Below are positions 25,242 to 34,204 of a stretch of DNA of 64,000 nt, one piece after another. Source of the DNA: Streptomyces sp. B1I3 (GTDB taxonomy: Bacteria; Actinomycetota; Actinomycetes; Streptomycetales; Streptomycetaceae); NCBI RefSeq assembly GCF_030816615.1, contig NZ_JAUSYD010000001.1, positions 5,230,501 through 5,294,500 of the forward strand, in the 5' to 3' direction. The number at the start of each line of letters is the position of its first letter. Position 1 is the first letter of the stretch. The notes under the pieces are model-generated. The model had not been told where the DNA came from and ran no database searches. It saw nothing but the letters and a program-made list of their open reading frames with translations. The translations under genes and the position numbers were made by a program.

Positions 25242-28200
25242 CTACTGGTCGTTGGTCGACAACGTCATGGGTGCGGTGGACCGGTCGGCCCCCGCGGAGT
25301 GGCGCATGAGCAGAGCCGGGCCGATCCGGTCGGGGAACCCGGCTCGCAGCAGCCCGTGTCCGATGCCCGACAGGCCGGTGAGCAGCCCGGGGTGGGGTAC
25401 GTGTCCTGGCGTCCCGCAGTGCGCCTGCGCGCGGTCGGCGGCGGCCAGCAGGGTGCCGGTCCGGCGCAGCCAGTGGGGGCGCAGGTGGGGCAGGGCGCCG
25501 TGGCCGAGCAGTTCCAGCACGCCCAGCTCGCCGTGGCAGAGGCTGTCGTCGCCGGGTGGCGCCTCCCGCGCCACGTCCCCGGCCCGTTCCGCCAGCCAGT
25601 CGCGGAGTTCGGGATCCGCCAGGGCTGCCGGGCTGTCCGCGACCGCGAGCGCCACGCCCGCCGTTCCCGCGCACCAGGCCCGGCCACCGCCGGTGCCGCG
25701 CGTGGCACCGCGCAGGGCATCCAGTCCGGCATTCCGGTAGCGCGGACCACCACCCGTCCCCGCGAACCGCAGCAGTGCCCAGCCGATGCCCGCGGCCCCC
25801 TCCGCGAAGCCCGCGTGCGCGGGAAGCGGCGCCGCCGCGATCCGTTCGGCGCACCGCTCGGCGCCCCGCCAGGCCTCCGCCCGGCCCGTGGTCCGGTGCA
25901 CGGCGAGCAGCGACACCAGCCCGCCGGCGGTCCCGCCGCGTACCCCGAGGCCCTCCTCGGCCGCACTCGCGGCGCAGCTCAGCCGGGTGGCGGGGGCCGG
26001 CCCACTCGAGTACCCGCCGGTCGTCCAGGAGCGTGCCGACCTCGGCAAGGGCGTACGCGATGCCGCCGAGGCCCGAGAAGGCGCCGGAACCGACCGGGCC
26101 GAGGTCGTCACCACGCCGGTGCAGGGCGTCCAGGAGGCCCGGTACGGGTGCCAGCGCGGCACGGGCCGCGTCGGCGTACCGGGCGGCGCCGGTCAGTGAC
26201 GCCAGCTGGGCGAGGAACAGCGCCGGCCCGGTGTAACCGCCCGCGAGATCGGCGGCGAGCGGCGTGAGACGCCAGTAGCGCTCACCGAGCAGCTCCAGGC
26301 CGATCCAGTTGGTGCGGCCCCCGCCGTGGTAGGCGAGCGAGACGAGCTGGTCGCCCACCGAGCGCGCGGCGGAGAGCAGGCGTTCCGGTTCCGGTGCGGT
26401 CGCCTCCGTCCGCGGCCTGGCGAACCCGGCGGGACGGTGCGGGAGTTCGGTCGAGGTGCTCACCATCGCGGTGCGGATGATCCGTTCCTGGTCCTGCCGG
26501 TCCACCGTGTCCAGGGCGCGGATCTTGGCCTCCGCCCGTGCCAGCCCCGTGGGTCCGGCGGGACCCGGCATCCTGCGCCCGTTGCCGCTCCACACGTCCG
26601 TGGCGTCCGGGCGGCCGGTGAACACCGGTACGTCGCCCTGCCACAGCTCCGCGATCTCCTCGTCCTCGAGACCGGCCAGCGCGGGGGTGCCGAGGACGTC
26701 GGTGCGCAGCAAGGCGAACACCTGCTGGCGTTCGCCGGCGTCACGCATCAGGTCGGGGTGGGTGGATTCGTGCAGCAGCGTGGCGTACGTCCAGGTCGGC
26801 CTGGGGACGAAGCGGATCTCGTCGTCCGCGAAGAGGCGCAACAGCCCCTTCGGGCCGAGCAGTTCGTCGCGCGAGCCGCTGACGGCCGTGTACGCGGCGC
26901 GGAAGCCGTCGCACAGTGCGTCGGTGAACCCGAAGGGATCGGCCCGTACCCCGCCGAGCGTGGGGCTGTTGGCCGAGGCGGTGAACCGCCCCGCGGTGCG
27001 CACCAGGTGCATGGTGTCGGTGCCCGCCGCCGCCCAGGAGGCTGTCTCCAGCGGCGACGAGGCCGCCCGGCCGCCGCCGACGGCGGACATGTCGAGCACG
27101 GTGGTGTCGCCGACCAGCAACTGCGGCAGCAGTCCGACGCGGTGGACCGAGGCGTGCAGGGCGCGGGTGGCCGGGTCGGCGGGCGGAGCCGGTGTCAGGG
27201 GCGGGTGGAACAGCGTCTCCACGTCGACCAGGACGGGGTGCGGCCCGCAGGCGATGAGGTTCTCGTGGTGCAGGTCCGTGCCGTCCAGGACGTGCAGCAG
27301 GGCCAGCAGGGCGCCCAGCCGCCGGTAGAAGAGGGTGGTCTCGGCCGTCGTGCGGCAGGGAGCGTCCTCGACGAACTCGGCCCATCCGTACGCCCCCCGG
27401 TCGAGGACCTGCGGGGCGCGCAGATCGGGCGTCCCGGTATGGGAGTTGAACCACCCGATCAGGGTGTCGAAGTGCCGGTGGGCGGCGAGCGGGCGCGGCT
27501 TGTATACCAGCCGGGAGCCGTCGGTGAAGCGCAGCAGCATCACCGACCGGCCCCCGCGATGACTGTCGCCGGTACCGGCCGTGACCCCGGTCAGGGCGTG
27601 CGGCCCGGGGCCGGCGGACCCTCCCGGGCCCCGGCCGCCCCCCAGCACCGCGGAGGAGCTCAGGAGCTCCTGGTCCGCCGCGAGCCTGCCGAGCATCTCG
27701 GCGAAGGCGTCGGCCGCGTTCATGGCCGCCTGTGCCAGCACCCTGGCGAGGACCGGATACGCGGTGACCAGGGAGGTGAGGCCGGCCCGGCTCGCGGTGA
27801 GCCGCAGGAAGTCCCGGAAGCGCGCACGCGGCCCCTCCCCGCTCAGCCTGCCGCCGGTCCGCGCCCCGTGCAGTTCCGAGACGAGGGTCCTGGCGGCCAG
27901 CAGGGCGAGGTGCCGGGCCACGTCCTGCCGGAAGCCGTCCAGCACGGTGGCGGGGCAGACGGGCGTCCCCGGCCGTGCGGCATCCCCGGGCACCGCGTCC
28001 GCCAGCCGGCCGGCGGCCCGGGCCGCGAACGGCGCGACGATCACCTCGAAGCCGGTCAGGTCCGGGTACGCCCGGTCCGCGACCCGTGGCTCTTGGGGCG
28101 CGTCCGCCACGGCCTCCCGGACGAACCCGGCCCAGCCGGGCTCCGTGCCCGGTCGCGGTCCGACGGTACCGGGAGCCCACCACGGGTCGCCGTGCTCCCG

Positions 28201-28314
28201 GGAGGAGAGAAGGCGGGCGGGCTCCGGCACCCCCGTGCCGCCAGGGCCTTCGACGGGCGGTGCGGCGGCCTCGCCCGTACCGCCGAGCGCCTCCCTCTTC
28301 ACCACCGCGTTCAC
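25242..28314 (-). pseudogene. lanM: Class II lanthionine synthetase LanM, frameshifted by +1 base
   Basis: About 1023 residues once one frameshift is repaired. The N-terminal two thirds is the LanM dehydratase (LRFTDGSRLVYKPRPL, DGTDLHHENLIACG, LVDVETLFHP). The C-terminal third is a LanC cyclase with intact zinc ligands (RAWCAGTAG; DDSLCHGELG). At 25992-25996 a run of five bases, where four would fit, moves the reading from the dehydratase frame to the cyclase frame; removing one base gives the smooth join LEWAGPATRLSC. Such preservation suggests a sequencing error or a very recent mutation. GTG 28314 is a guess; GTG/ATG codons up to 28416 are in frame. The Cys-free candidate substrate starts 12 bases after its stop. 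Confidence 0.85.
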
Positions 28315-28440
28315 CCCCCCCGGCCGCGGGAGGCCCCAGCGGTCCCCCGCGGCCATCCTGGAGGGCGGTGGGGGTCCCGCACATGGGGGAGTCGCCCCCA
28401 TCTTTCCGCCCGTCACGCAGCGGCCGTACGGGATCGCTGC

Positions 28441-29505
28441 TCAGCGGGCCGGCGCCGCCGTCGATCCGCGTTCCACGAGCTCCGCGTCGATGGTCGCGAC
28501 CCCTCCCGGCGGGGGCGTCTCCTTGCCCATCGCCAGCCGGCCCGCCCGCGCTCCCGCCTCCGCCAGCGGCAGCCGTACGGTCGTCAGGGCCGGTACCGCG
28601 TCCACCGAGAACGGCAGGTCGTCGAAGCCCGCCACCGAGATGTCCTCGGGGATGCGGAGCCCGTGGTCGCGGACCGCCGCGCAGGCGCCCAGGGCGACCG
28701 TGTCGTTCGCGGCGACGACCGCCGTCAACTCCGTCCCACGGGCGAGGAGTGCGCGAGTGGCCTCGTATCCGGAGCGCCGGTCGTAGGGTCCGTGCACGGT
28801 GAGGCCCTCCTCGTCCCCGTACAGCCCCGCCTCCTTCATCGCCTCGCGGTGGCCCTCCAGGCGGTGGCGGGTCGTGGTGCGCTCCAGGGGGCCGGCGACG
28901 TAGCCGATGTGCCGGTGACCGAGCTCCAGCAGGTGTTCCGTGAGCCGCCGGGCGCCTCCCCGGTTGTCGAAGGCCAGTGCGGCGACGACGGCGTCCGTGT
29001 CCGGGAGCGGGGGGCGCCCGCAGAAGACGATCATGGTCCCCGCGTCCGCGAGCTTCGCCAGTTTCACGGCGATGGCGGCCTGGTGGGACGCGTCCTCCAG
29101 GGCGCCACCGGTCAGGACGACCGCTGCGGCGCGCTGGCGTTGGAGGAGGGTGAGGTAGGTGAGTTCACGCTCGGGGGAGCCGCCTGTGTTGCAGACGACG
29201 GCGAGTTTCTCGCCGCCCGCGCGGCCGGAGCCGTCGCCGGGCCCGCCGATCTCGCTCTGCGCGGCTCCCGCCATGATCCCGAAGAACGGGTCGGCGATGT
29301 CGTTGACGAGGATCCCGACGAGGTCGGACGTGGCGGCGGCGAGCGAGCTGGCCGGGCCGTTCAGCACGTAGTCGAGTTCGTCCACCGCGCGCAGGACCCG
29401 TTCCCTGGTGGACGTGGCCACCGGGTAGTTGCCGTTCAGCACACGGGACACGGTGGCCGGGGACACCCGGGCGCGAGCCGCCACGTCCGCCAGGGTGACT
29501 GTCAT
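28441..29505 (-). CDS. LacI-family transcriptional regulator
   Basis: 354 residues with the LacI helix-turn-helix and hinge at the N-terminus (TLADVAARARVSPATVSRVL) and a periplasmic-binding-protein-like sensor domain (SDLVGILVNDIADPFFG, VSVAGFDDLPFSVDAVPALT with one Ile variant). ATG 29505 is preceded by GGAGGAG. It is divergent from the Gfo/Idh/MocA operon, and a near-perfect 16-bp AAGCGCTT-centred operator lies between them, so it almost certainly represses that operon until a sugar or polyol derivative binds. Its stop is about 126 bp before the LanM start on the same strand, but no functional link to LanM is implied. Confidence 0.9.
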   Translation of the reverse strand: MTVTLADVAARARVSPATVSRVLNGNYPVATSTRERVLRAVDELDYVLNGPASSLAAATSDLVGILVNDIADPFFGIMAGAAQSEIGGPGDGSGRAGGEKLAVVCNTGGSPERELTYLTLLQRQRAAAVVLTGGALEDASHQAAIAVKLAKLADAGTMIVFCGRPPLPDTDAVVAALAFDNRGGARRLTEHLLELGHRHIGYVAGPLERTTTRHRLEGHREAMKEAGLYGDEEGLTVHGPYDRRSGYEATRALLARGTELTAVVAANDTVALGACAAVRDHGLRIPEDISVAGFDDLPFSVDAVPALTTVRLPLAEAGARAGRLAMGKETPPPGGVATIDAELVERGSTAAPAR

Positions 29506-29577
29506 CGCTCTCCTCCGAGGAGTTGTGGGGCGCCCCTCTTGTCCGGGCCGCAGTCGGCAGGCTAGCGTCATACCGCA

Positions 29578-29593
29578 TAGAAAGCGCTTGCTA
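29578..29593. promoter_or_regulatory. LacI-type operator
   Basis: TAGAAAGCGCTTGCTA, an almost perfect 16-bp palindrome around the AAGCGCTT core typical of LacI-family operators. It is in the 108-bp gap between the divergent LacI gene and the dehydrogenase gene, 21 bp before the latter's start. Confidence 0.8.
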
Positions 29594-29613
29594 CGGCTGT
29601 ATGGAGGAACTTC

Positions 29614-30765
29614 GTGACACGCAGGACAGTGCGCATCGCCATGAACGGCGTCACGGGACGCATGGGATACCGGCAGCACCTGGTGCGCTCGATCCTCGCG
29701 ATCCGCGAGCAGGGCGGCCTCGACCTCGGTGACGGCGATGTGCTGTGGCCCGAGCCCGTCCTCGTCGGCCGCCGCGCCCACGCCCTGGAGGCCCTGGCCG
29801 CTCAGCACGGCCTCACCGAGTGGTCGACCGACCTGGACGCGGTGCTCGCCGACGAGTCGATCGACATCTACTTCGACGCCCAGGTCACCTCGGCCCGTGT
29901 CGAGGCGATCAAGAAGGCGATCGCGGCCGGCAAGCACGTCTACACCGAGAAGCCCACCGCCACCGACGTCGAGGGCGCCCTCGAACTGGCCCGCCTCGCC
30001 CGCGACGCCGGAATCAAGCACGGCGTCGTCCAGGACAAGATCTTCCTGCCGGGCCTGCTGAAGCTGAAGCGCCTCATCGACGGCGGCTTCTTCGGCGAGA
30101 TCCTCTCCGTGCGCGGCGAGTTCGGCTACTGGGTCTTCGAGGGCGACTGGCAGGAAGCCCAGCGCCCCTCCTGGAACTACCGCGCGGAGGACGGCGGCGG
30201 CATCGTCGTCGACATGTTCCCGCACTGGGAGTACGTCCTGCACGAGCTGTTCGGCCAGGTCACCAGCGTCTCCGCGCACGTACAGACGCACATCCCGCAG
30301 CGCTGGGACGAGCACGGCAAGCCCTACGCCGCCACCGCCGACGACGCCGCGTACGGCACCTTCCAGCTGGCCGGCGGCGCCGTCGCCCAGATCAACTCCT
30401 CCTGGGCGGTCCGCGTCAACCGCGACGAACTCGTCGAGTTCCAGGTCGACGGCACCCACGGTTCCGCCGTCGCGGGGCTGCGCAACTGCCGTGTCCAGCA
30501 CCGCTCGGCCACCCCCAAGCCGGTCTGGAACCCCGACCTGCCGGTCACCGAGCCCTTCCGCGACCAGTGGCAGGACGTCCCCGACAACGCCGTCTTCGAC
30601 AACGGCTTCAAGGCCCAGTGGGAGCTGTTCCTCCGCCACATCGTCCTCGACGAGCCCTACACCTGGGACCTGATGGCCGGCGCCCGCGGTGTCCAGCTCG
30701 CCGAGCTCGGCCTCAGGTCCTCCGCCGAGGGCCGCCGCTTCGACGTACCGGAGCTGACCCTGTGA
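29614..30765 (+). CDS. Gfo/Idh/MocA-family oxidoreductase
   Basis: 383 residues. An N-terminal Rossmann part begins VRIAMNGVTGRMGYRQHLVR (a variant of the usual GxGxxG), followed by the family signature GKHVYTEKPTATDVEGALEL with the catalytic EKP lysine, and a C-terminal alpha/beta domain. Family members oxidise or reduce sugars, inositols and their acids with NAD(P). GTG 29614 follows GGAGGA. First gene of a three-gene operon under LacI control; the following genes overlap by four bases. The pathway is likely catabolism of an uncommon sugar or polyol, substrate unknown. Confidence 0.9.
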   Translation: MTRRTVRIAMNGVTGRMGYRQHLVRSILAIREQGGLDLGDGDVLWPEPVLVGRRAHALEALAAQHGLTEWSTDLDAVLADESIDIYFDAQVTSARVEAIKKAIAAGKHVYTEKPTATDVEGALELARLARDAGIKHGVVQDKIFLPGLLKLKRLIDGGFFGEILSVRGEFGYWVFEGDWQEAQRPSWNYRAEDGGGIVVDMFPHWEYVLHELFGQVTSVSAHVQTHIPQRWDEHGKPYAATADDAAYGTFQLAGGAVAQINSSWAVRVNRDELVEFQVDGTHGSAVAGLRNCRVQHRSATPKPVWNPDLPVTEPFRDQWQDVPDNAVFDNGFKAQWELFLRHIVLDEPYTWDLMAGARGVQLAELGLRSSAEGRRFDVPELTL

Positions 30766-31904
30766 CCGTCCACCTTCCGCAGGGCCCCTACGAACCCCGC
30801 ACCACGCCCCTCGACCTCGGCCCGGGCGGCGTGCCGCTCGCCTCCCGTACGGTCTTCTCCGCCGCCCACGTCGTCGCCGACCCGTACGCCGACACCAGCC
30901 CCGACGACCCCGCCGCCGTCGATTGGGACGCCACCCTCGCCTTCCGCCGCCACCTCTGGTCGCACGGCCTGGGCGTCGCCGAGGCGATGGACACCGCGCA
31001 GCGGGGCATGGGCCTGGACTGGGCGGGAGCCGCCGAACTGATCCGGCGCTCGGCCGCCGAGGCGAAGTCGGTGGGCGGTGCGATCGCCTGCGGTGTGGGC
31101 ACCGACCAGCTCACCGGCCCCGCGACCCTCGCCGAGGTGCGCGCCGCGTACGAGGAGCAGCTCGCCCTGGTGGAGGAGAGCGGTGCCCAGGCCATCCTGA
31201 TGGCCTCCCGCGCCCTCGCCGCAGCGGCCCGCGGCCCCGAGGACTACCTGGAGACGTACGCCCACCTACTGCGCCAGGCAACGGAACCGGTCGTCCTGCA
31301 CTGGCTCGGCCCGATGTTCGACCCCGCGCTGGAGGGCTACTGGGGCAGCGCGGACCTCGACGCCGCCACGGACACCTTCCTGAAGGTCATCGCGGAACAC
31401 CCGGACAAGGTCGACGGCATCAAGATCTCGCTGCTGGACGCCGAGCGGGAGATCGACGTGCGACGCCGGCTGCCCAGTGGGGTGCGCTGCTACACCGGCG
31501 ACGACTTCAACTACCCCGAACTGATCGCGGGCGACGACCGGGGCTTCAGCCACGCCCTGCTGGGCATCTTCGACCCGCTGGGCCCGCTGGCCGCCCACGC
31601 GGTACGGGTCCTGGACACCGGGGACGTCGAGGGCTTCCGCACCCTCCTGGACCCCACGGTCGAGCTGTCGCGCCATCTGTTCCAGGCACCGACCCGCTTC
31701 TACAAGACGGGCGTGGTGTTCCTCGCCTGGCTGGCGGGCCATCAGGACCACTTCACGATGGTCGGCGGCCTGCAGTCCGCGCGCTCGCTGCCGCACCTGG
31801 CGAAGGCGTACGAACTGGCCGACCGGCTCGGTCTGTTCCCCGATCCCGCGCTGGCCGAGTCCCGGATGCGTTCCCTGCTGGCCGTCAACGGAGGCGCCCG
31901 ATGA
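30762..31904 (+). CDS. DUF993-family protein (DHDPS-like TIM barrel)
   Basis: 380 residues beginning VHLPQGPYEPRTTPLDLG. The pattern VVLHWLGPMFDPALEGYWG and VDGIKISLLDAEREIDVRRR matches, as I recall, the uncharacterised actinobacterial DUF993 family, predicted to fold like dihydrodipicolinate synthase aldolases; the Lys in DGIKIS could be the Schiff-base lysine. GTG 30762 overlaps the preceding TGA. In this operon, between a dehydrogenase and an isomerase, a retro-aldol step on a keto-sugar acid is plausible but unproven. Confidence 0.8.
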   Translation: MTVHLPQGPYEPRTTPLDLGPGGVPLASRTVFSAAHVVADPYADTSPDDPAAVDWDATLAFRRHLWSHGLGVAEAMDTAQRGMGLDWAGAAELIRRSAAEAKSVGGAIACGVGTDQLTGPATLAEVRAAYEEQLALVEESGAQAILMASRALAAAARGPEDYLETYAHLLRQATEPVVLHWLGPMFDPALEGYWGSADLDAATDTFLKVIAEHPDKVDGIKISLLDAEREIDVRRRLPSGVRCYTGDDFNYPELIAGDDRGFSHALLGIFDPLGPLAAHAVRVLDTGDVEGFRTLLDPTVELSRHLFQAPTRFYKTGVVFLAWLAGHQDHFTMVGGLQSARSLPHLAKAYELADRLGLFPDPALAESRMRSLLAVNGGAR

Positions 31905-32734
31905 GTACCGACCTCTCCCGCCTCTCCGTCAACCAGGAGACCGTCCGGCAGCTCTCCCTGCCCCAACTCGCCGAGGCCTGCGCCAAGGCGGGTATCGGAC
32001 AGGTCGGCCTGTGGCGCGCCCCCGTGCAGGAGTACGGGATCGAACGCGCCGGACGGCTGATGAAGGACGCGGGCCTCACCGTCACCAGCCTCTGCCGGGG
32101 CGGCTTCCTCACCGCGACCGACCCGGCCGAACGCGCCCGCGCCCTGGACGACAACCGGGCGGCCGTCGACGAGGCGGCGGGCCTGTCCACCGACACCCTG
32201 GTCCTGGTCTCCGGCGGACTCCCGCCAGGCGACAAGGACTTGTACGGCGCCCGGGAGCGGATCGCGGACGCCCTGGCCGACCTGGCGCCGTACGCGCGGG
32301 AGCGGGGCATCCGCCTCGCGATCGAGCCGCTGCACCCGATGTTCGCCTCGGACCGGTGCGTCGTCTCCACCCTGTCCCAGGCGCTGGACCTCGCGGAACG
32401 CTTCCCCGCCGAACAGGTCGGCGTGGTCGTGGACGCCTACCACATCTGGTGGGACGACCAGGTGCCCGCGCAGATCGCCCGGGCGGGCGCGGGCGGGAGG
32501 ATCCACTCCTTCCAGCTCGCCGACTGGATCACTCCGCTCCCGGCGGGCGTCCTCGTGGGCCGCGGCCAACTCGGTGACGGGTGCGTGGACTTCCGCGCCA
32601 TGCGCCGGCAGGTCGAGGCGACCGGCTTCGACGGGCCGATCGAGGTCGAGATCTTCAACGAGGGCCTCTGGGCCCGCGACGGGGCCGAAGTGGTCGCCGA
32701 GGTCGCCGCCCGGTACCTCGAACACGCCTGCTGA
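31901..32734 (+). CDS. Sugar phosphate isomerase/epimerase family protein
   Basis: 277 residues of the AP-endonuclease-2/xylose-isomerase-like barrel. Metal-ligand regions are visible: IRLAIEPLHPMFA (Glu), VGVVVDAYHIWWDD (Asp, His), IHSFQLADW (His) and GPIEVEIFNE (Glu). It overlaps the DUF993 gene by ATGA and ends the operon, which is closed by a hairpin at 32791-32831. It likely interconverts keto and aldo forms or epimers of the operon's substrate. Confidence 0.85.
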   Translation: MSTDLSRLSVNQETVRQLSLPQLAEACAKAGIGQVGLWRAPVQEYGIERAGRLMKDAGLTVTSLCRGGFLTATDPAERARALDDNRAAVDEAAGLSTDTLVLVSGGLPPGDKDLYGARERIADALADLAPYARERGIRLAIEPLHPMFASDRCVVSTLSQALDLAERFPAEQVGVVVDAYHIWWDDQVPAQIARAGAGGRIHSFQLADWITPLPAGVLVGRGQLGDGCVDFRAMRRQVEATGFDGPIEVEIFNEGLWARDGAEVVAEVAARYLEHAC

Positions 32735-33220
32735 GAGCCCCTTCCGACGACTTGGGCAAAGAGACGGTCAAGGCGTGCAACCTTTCCGCACCCTCCCCGG
32801 TCGTACTTCGCGTCGGGACTTCCGGGGAGGGGTCCGGGGGGATCGGGAAGCCCGACGGAGGGGGACAGCGAGGGGGGTCCGGCCTGTGGGCCGGGCCCCA
32901 TTCCGCGTCCTGGGGCGGGGTCCGCCACCCATGGGGCGCCACCCATGGGGCATCGCGGTTCCCGGGGCTGGGTCCGTCACCTACGGGACTTCGTGGTTCC
33001 CGGGCCGGGTTCCCCGCTCCCCGCCGCTTCCCGCCGTTTCCTGCCCGGGGCCGCCGTCCGTCAGGCGCCGAAGCCGCGGCGGACAAGATGCTCCTGCTCC
33101 TGGAGGGGCTCTCCCGGGCCTCCGCCCGGCTGGGGACCACCCCGGCATCGCCGGCCACGCTGCTGGGCGTCGCCGCACCGGACGTCCCCGAGCACCTGGC
33201 CGAGGTCGAGGCCACGGCCG
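32735..33220. other. Non-coding gap with hairpin, short repeats and a possible remnant
   Basis: About 490 bases without a confident gene. It starts with the terminator at 32791-32831, contains a 14-bp tandem duplication (CGCCACCCATGGGG at 32933-32946 and 32947-32960), and ends in an open frame of 47 codons listed separately. GC-rich simple sequence accounts for the rest. Confidence 0.6.
32791..32831 (+). terminator. Terminator of the dehydrogenase-DUF993-isomerase operon
   Basis: CCCTCCCCGG (32791-32800) pairs perfectly with CCGGGGAGGG (32822-32831) over a 21-base loop, 57 bp after the last stop codon. Confidence 0.7.
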
Positions 33221-33231
33221 TCATCGACTGA
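33088..33231 (+). CDS. Small unrecognised frame or gene remnant
   Basis: A 47-codon frame beginning MLLLLEGLSRASARLG and ending EVEATAVID. Its composition is protein-like (hydrophobic helix, then an acidic tail), but there is no good ribosome-binding site and the frame stays open far upstream, so it may be the surviving 3' end of a lost gene. It overlaps the end of the convergent methyltransferase gene by 11 bases. No family is recognised. Confidence 0.25.
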   Translation: MLLLLEGLSRASARLGTTPASPATLLGVAAPDVPEHLAEVEATAVID

Positions 33232-33967
33232 GGGGGCCGGACCCTTCCGGCTTCCTGAACAGCGCGGTCCACAGGAAGTCCTCACCGAAGCGGAGGGAGT
33301 CCGCCGGCTCTTTCCGCATCCTCCGCAGTTCGACCACCTCCATCCCGGAGAAGATCCAGCGCAACGACTCGGGCGTGTAGGCGAGGCCGCCCTGGAGCCC
33401 CGCACCACCGTAGAGGTCGGCGTCGGGCAGTTCCGATCCCATCGCCCCGGCGGCGAAGCAGGTGAGCGTGAGGTGTCCACCCGGGACGAGGGCGCGGTCC
33501 ACCAACTCGAGGTAGCTGACGCGACGGTGGGGCGGCAGGTGGTGGAAGCAGCCCGAGTCGTGGATCAGGTCGTACGGCCCGGCAGGTGCGTCCTCGGCGA
33601 AGGCGTCACCGCAGTGGAAGCGGATGTCCGCCCCGGCCTCGGCTGCCCGCTCCTCGGCCCAGGCGACGGCCCCGGGCGACAGGTCCACGGCATCCACCTC
33701 GAAGCCCCGCGAGGCGAGGTACAGCGCGTTGCGTCCCGGGCCGCAGCCGAGATCGAGGGCCCGGCCGGGCGTGACGGCGCCCCGGTCGAGGCAGGAGGCG
33801 AGGCTCTCGTCGGGTTTGGCCACGAAGAACGGCACAGGCTTCGACCGGTCCTCGTAGAACCCGTCCCACCAGGCGCCCGCCCGGCTGGTCCACCGGTCGG
33901 CCTCCGGCGCGAACAGGCGGTCCATGAGCTTCATGACGTCGTCCACCGAGCGTACGTTCCGGTCCAT
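33221..33967 (-). CDS. Class I SAM-dependent methyltransferase
   Basis: 248 residues. ALDLGCGPGRNALYLASRGF is motif I, VDAVDLSPGAVAWAEERA carries the acidic ribose-binding residue, and YDLIHDSGCFHHLPP is the motif IV region seen in TehB/thiopurine-type methyltransferases. The substrate is not evident; detoxification of a small molecule is plausible for this subgroup. ATG 33967 is preceded by AAGGGGG. A perfect 8-bp dyad with 6-bp spacer overlies its upstream region and suggests tight control. Confidence 0.85.
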   Translation of the reverse strand: MDRNVRSVDDVMKLMDRLFAPEADRWTSRAGAWWDGFYEDRSKPVPFFVAKPDESLASCLDRGAVTPGRALDLGCGPGRNALYLASRGFEVDAVDLSPGAVAWAEERAAEAGADIRFHCGDAFAEDAPAGPYDLIHDSGCFHHLPPHRRVSYLELVDRALVPGGHLTLTCFAAGAMGSELPDADLYGGAGLQGGLAYTPESLRWIFSGMEVVELRRMRKEPADSLRFGEDFLWTALFRKPEGSGPLSR

Positions 33968-33975
33968 CCGTAACC

Positions 33976-33997
33976 CCCTTCAGAGATAGCTGAAGGG
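33976..33997. promoter_or_regulatory. Perfect dyad upstream of the methyltransferase gene
   Basis: CCCTTCAG (33976-33983), six bases, CTGAAGGG (33990-33997). It starts nine bases before the methyltransferase ATG and overlaps its ribosome-binding site, so it could be an operator for a dimeric regulator or an mRNA hairpin hiding the ribosome site. Confidence 0.55.
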
Positions 33998-34204
33998 TAG
34001 GCTCGAACACGGAGGAAGCCCAGGTCAGTGCCAGCACTCGGCGGGCTGGAGGGGCGCCTGAACGCGACTTCGCGAGGCGTCGGCACCCTGGGCGGCGGGA
34101 CAGGGCGCACGACCTTCCACGCATCCTCGCAGGGTCCTTACGGGGCCGTTCCGAGACAGGCCCGGACACCTTTCTGCGGAACTTCGGGCCCCGCCCCCGA
34201 CTGC

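Noticed and set aside
26326..29565. Long plus-strand frame of about 1079 codons.
   Set aside because: Antisense to LanM and LacI, low complexity, no motifs or ribosome site.
28441..30639. LacI gene extended upstream to 30639.
   Set aside because: The extension is antisense to the dehydrogenase gene and low-complexity; ATG 29505 has a strong ribosome site and the correct HTH start.
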